DNA from: Lederbergia graminis
Lineage (GTDB): Bacteria; Bacillota; Bacilli; Bacillales; Bacillaceae_C
Direction: 5' to 3'
DNA length: 64,000 bases
NCBI RefSeq assembly: GCF_042655485.1
Contig: NZ_JBHSMC010000027.1
Span: 1-64,000 of the forward strand
A model generated the notes under the pieces. The model made no database searches, was not told the origin of the DNA, and was given only the letters and a program-made list of their open reading frames with translations. Shown piece after piece: positions 62,182 to 64,000 of the stretch (position 1 is the first letter of the stretch; every line of letters starts with the position of its first letter). Position numbers and translations under genes: made by a program.

Positions 62182-62345
62182 CTTTAGCGCTACGCCGATT
62201 AGCGGCGCCTTTCGCTTTTCTATGTCGAGCTCAAGTCGCCATCGGCTCGAGGTCAAATAACCTACACCAATGAAAGGTAAACTACACCTTTCTTTGGTGT
62301 AGAACATTTGCTTGTCGCCGATTAGCGGGCGCCTTTCGCTTTTCT
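62182..62345 (+). repeat. Structured repeat downstream of fbaA
   Basis: CGAGCTCAAGTCGCCATCGG, then CTCGAGGTCAAATAACCT, a long stem (CTACACCAA...GAAAGGT / ACCTTTC...TTGGTGTAG), AGAACATTTGCTTGTCGCC and GCGCCTTTCGCTTTTCT; the last segment is also present near the start (62205-62222). Same family as 31534-31716 and 58385-58508. The rest of the murAB-fbaA gap (61904-62145) shows no gene. Confidence 0.78.
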
Positions 62346-62355
62346 ATTTCTATTA

Positions 62356-63210
62356 TTAAGCTTTGTTTGAAGATCCAAATTCGCGCATTTTTCCAATGAC
62401 TGTTTCTTTGATTGTTTCGCGAGCTGGTCCAAGATATTTACGTGGATCATACATTTCTGGGTTAGCTGCTAATACTTCACGAACTGCTTTCGCAGATGCG
62501 ATTTGGTTTTCTGTGTTTACGTTAATTTTAGCAGTTCCTAAAGAAATAGCTCTTTGGATATCAGCTGTAGGGATACCTGTTCCACCGTGTAGAACTAGTG
62601 GTACTCCAGTCGCGTTACCGATTTCTTCCATTTCCTTGAAACCTAGGTTTGGTTCACCTTTATAAGGTCCGTGAACAGATCCTAATGCAGGTGCAAGGCA
62701 GTCAATGCCTGTACGTTTAACCATTTCTTCACATTCTTTTGGATCTGCATAGATGATATCTCCAGATACGTCGTCCTCTTGTCCACCAACAGTACCAAGT
62801 TCAGCTTCAACTGATACTCCATGGAAATGAGCAAGTTCCACTACTTTTGAAGTAGTTGCGATATTTTCTTCAAACGGATCGTGTGAAGCATCAATCATTA
62901 CAGATGTAAATCCAGCATGAATTGCTTTTGCACATGCTTCAAAGCTGGAACCATGGTCAAGGTGAATAGCAACAGGTACGGTTGTACCATAATCCTCCAT
63001 TAAAGCTTCAACCATTTTTACAACAGTTTTGAAGCCGCCCATATAACGAGCTGCACCTTCAGATACACCAAGAATAACAGGGGACTTTTCTTCCTCTGCT
63101 GCTTGTAGAATTGCTTGAGTGAACTCTAGGTTGTTCAAGTTAAATTGGCCGACTGCATATTTTCCTTCTTTAGCTTTATTAAGCATTTCAGTCATGGAAA
63201 CTAATGGCAT
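62356..63210 (-). CDS. fbaA: Class II fructose-bisphosphate aldolase
   Basis: Zinc-dependent cleavage of fructose-1,6-bisphosphate in glycolysis. 284 residues: HLDHGSSFEAC holds the catalytic Asp and a zinc His, VEAELGTVGGQED, and LVLHGGTGIPTADI the phosphate loop. Between spo0F and murAB as in B. subtilis, without the usual ywjH downstream. Confidence 0.97.
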   Translation of the reverse strand: MPLVSMTEMLNKAKEGKYAVGQFNLNNLEFTQAILQAAEEEKSPVILGVSEGAARYMGGFKTVVKMVEALMEDYGTTVPVAIHLDHGSSFEACAKAIHAGFTSVMIDASHDPFEENIATTSKVVELAHFHGVSVEAELGTVGGQEDDVSGDIIYADPKECEEMVKRTGIDCLAPALGSVHGPYKGEPNLGFKEMEEIGNATGVPLVLHGGTGIPTADIQRAISLGTAKINVNTENQIASAKAVREVLAANPEMYDPRKYLGPARETIKETVIGKMREFGSSNKA

Positions 63211-63397
63211 TATTTCTTCCTCCTTCGAGATACTGCACTAGATGTGCTATAAGCTAGATCCTACTCCAATATATAGAATAAGAATTTTTCCTTTCTTATC
63301 ATACCAAATCCAGCTTATTTTTACCAATAATGACAATATTTTTTGGGAGGGTAAATTTGCCAAATTCAATACCATTACTAGAAATGCTTGAAATTAC

Positions 63398-63775
63398 TTA
63401 TATTGTATTCATTTTTGCCGGGAGATAACTTTTCACTGCTCGACGAATTTCGTCAATATCGAAAGGCTTCGAGAAGTGTGCAAGCGCTCCCAATTCTTTT
63501 GAGGCTTCTATCATTTCCAATTCCCCGTAAGCCGTCATAATAATAACACGGATGTCAGGATTAATTTTTTTCATTTCTTCTAAAATTTCTAAACCGTCCA
63601 TTCCTGGAATCTTCATATCAAGTAAAACAAGGTCAGGTGATTGCTTTTTTGTGATTGCTAGAGCTTGCAACCCATTCGCCGCTTGATAAAGGTCATAGCC
63701 TTCACGCTGTAATATTTCGTTTAATAGTACTCGTATACCGAACTGGTCATCTACTATCAGCACTTTTTCCTTCAT
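63398..63775 (-). CDS. spo0F: Sporulation phosphorelay response regulator Spo0F
   Basis: Single-domain response regulator that receives phosphate from Kin kinases and passes it to Spo0B. 125 residues: acidic pocket Asp9/Asp10, phosphorylation site Asp53 in LLDMKIPG, Thr81 and Lys103. No output domain. Upstream are a sigma-H-like promoter and a near 0A box, as expected for a gene under Spo0A control. Starts at ATG 63775 after GGAGTGAG. Confidence 0.97.
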   Translation of the reverse strand: MKEKVLIVDDQFGIRVLLNEILQREGYDLYQAANGLQALAITKKQSPDLVLLDMKIPGMDGLEILEEMKKINPDIRVIIMTAYGELEMIEASKELGALAHFSKPFDIDEIRRAVKSYLPAKMNTI

Positions 63776-63868
63776 GAACTCACTCCTTATTCTACAGAAT
63801 ATACTTTAATTCTGAGTTTAACAATAGGAAATTAGATTTATATGTATGTATTTTTTCATCACTATTAC

Positions 63869-63922
63869 ATGTTCTTCTTTTTTTCCATTTATCCTGCTAA
63901 AAACTTGAAGCAATTTTTGACA
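63869..63922 (-). promoter_or_regulatory. Sigma-H-like promoter and possible 0A box of spo0F
   Basis: On the minus strand GCAGGATAA (63897-63889) fits the sigma-H -35 (RnAGGAwWW) and GAAGAACAT (63877-63869) the -10 (RnnGAAT) with one mismatch, 11 bases apart. TGTCAAA (63922-63916), one base from the TGTCGAA 0A box, lies about 18 bases farther upstream. This is the arrangement known for B. subtilis spo0F. Confidence 0.5.
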
Positions 63923-63994
63923 ATTTGTGCATTCATTTTCTTTCTTTCAGCTTTTAGAGTAAGTATAATGTTATTTATGCTAGAAAAGGAGTGA

Positions 63995-64000
63995 ATGTAC
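63995..64000 (+). CDS. Possible start of a rightward gene cut by the window edge
   Basis: AAAGGAG (63985-63991) precedes ATG at 63995 and a Tyr codon, with TATAAT at 63964-63969. In B. subtilis ywjG (DUF2529) lies beside spo0F, which is one candidate; two codons do not allow identification. Confidence 0.4.

Overview
The window is a 64 kb piece of the core chromosome of a low-GC, endospore-forming, flagellated Bacillaceae bacterium. Its gene order follows the Bacillus subtilis block spo0F-fbaA-murAB-rho-rpmE-tdk-prfA-prmC-spoIIR-ywlC-mntP-ywlE-rpiB-ywlG-glyA-upp-mnaA-atpIBEFHAGDC-ywzB-ywmB-murAA-spoIID-spoIIQ-spoIIID-mbl-flhO-flhP-fabZ, then ssbB/ywpF/ywqA-like genes and nagA/nagB. The genus cannot be fixed by reading; an Oceanobacillus/Virgibacillus-like member is a guess from the style of the intergenic repeats and the frequent TTG/GTG starts.

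Layout, left to right. 1-2.4 kb: nagA-nagB (amino-sugar breakdown) followed by a 20-bp tandem array. 2.5-6.3 kb: a tricistronic spore germinant receptor operon with a sigma-G-like promoter. 6.5-10.9 kb: a SWIM zinc-finger protein overlapping a SNF2 helicase. 11-17 kb: a small coiled-coil gene, ssbB, a nested repeat/MITE-like block, ywpF, an Asp-rich lipoprotein, and an MFS exporter divergent from an XRE-TPR regulator and an aminoglycoside-phosphotransferase-fold kinase, with three copies of one operator between them. 17-29.5 kb: fabZ, a small membrane protein, flhP-flhO-mbl, spoIIID, spoIIQ, spoIID, a DUF4349 lipoprotein, murAA, ywmB, ywzB. 29.6-37.4 kb: the complete ATP synthase operon, interrupted by repeat elements. 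37.5-50.7 kb: mnaA, upp, glyA, ywlG, rpiB, a chemoreceptor, ywlE, mntP, ywlC, spoIIR, prmC, prfA. 50.7-57.5 kb: an accessory block with an ECF sigma/anti-sigma pair and a second germinant receptor operon with a probable fourth (D) subunit that lacks a normal start codon. 57.5-64 kb: tdk, rpmE, rho, murAB, fbaA, spo0F.

How the genes work together. Several regulators and effectors of one sporulation pathway lie here: Spo0F (phosphorelay; sigma-H-like promoter and a possible 0A box), SpoIIR (sigma-F-like promoter; triggers sigma-E), SpoIID and SpoIIQ (engulfment), SpoIIID (mother-cell regulator), and two Ger receptors made for the later spore. Wall synthesis (murAA, murAB, mbl, mnaA), energy (atp), one-carbon and nucleotide salvage (glyA, upp, tdk) and translation/transcription termination (prfA, prmC, rpmE, rho, ywlC) make up the rest.

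The most unusual content is non-coding. Five tandem arrays fill the gaps between genes. Three of them (22.0-22.8, 39.7-41.2 and 51.0-51.4 kb) share one 52-bp unit with a CACG...CGTG dyad in the same orientation. The other two have units of about 20-21 bp, one organised into an exact 124-bp higher-order repeat. All periods are close to whole numbers of DNA turns. There are also nested Bacillaceae hairpin repeats, two of them inside the atp operon; a repeat family whose central stem changes by compensating substitutions; and a cluster of DnaA boxes upstream of ywlC.
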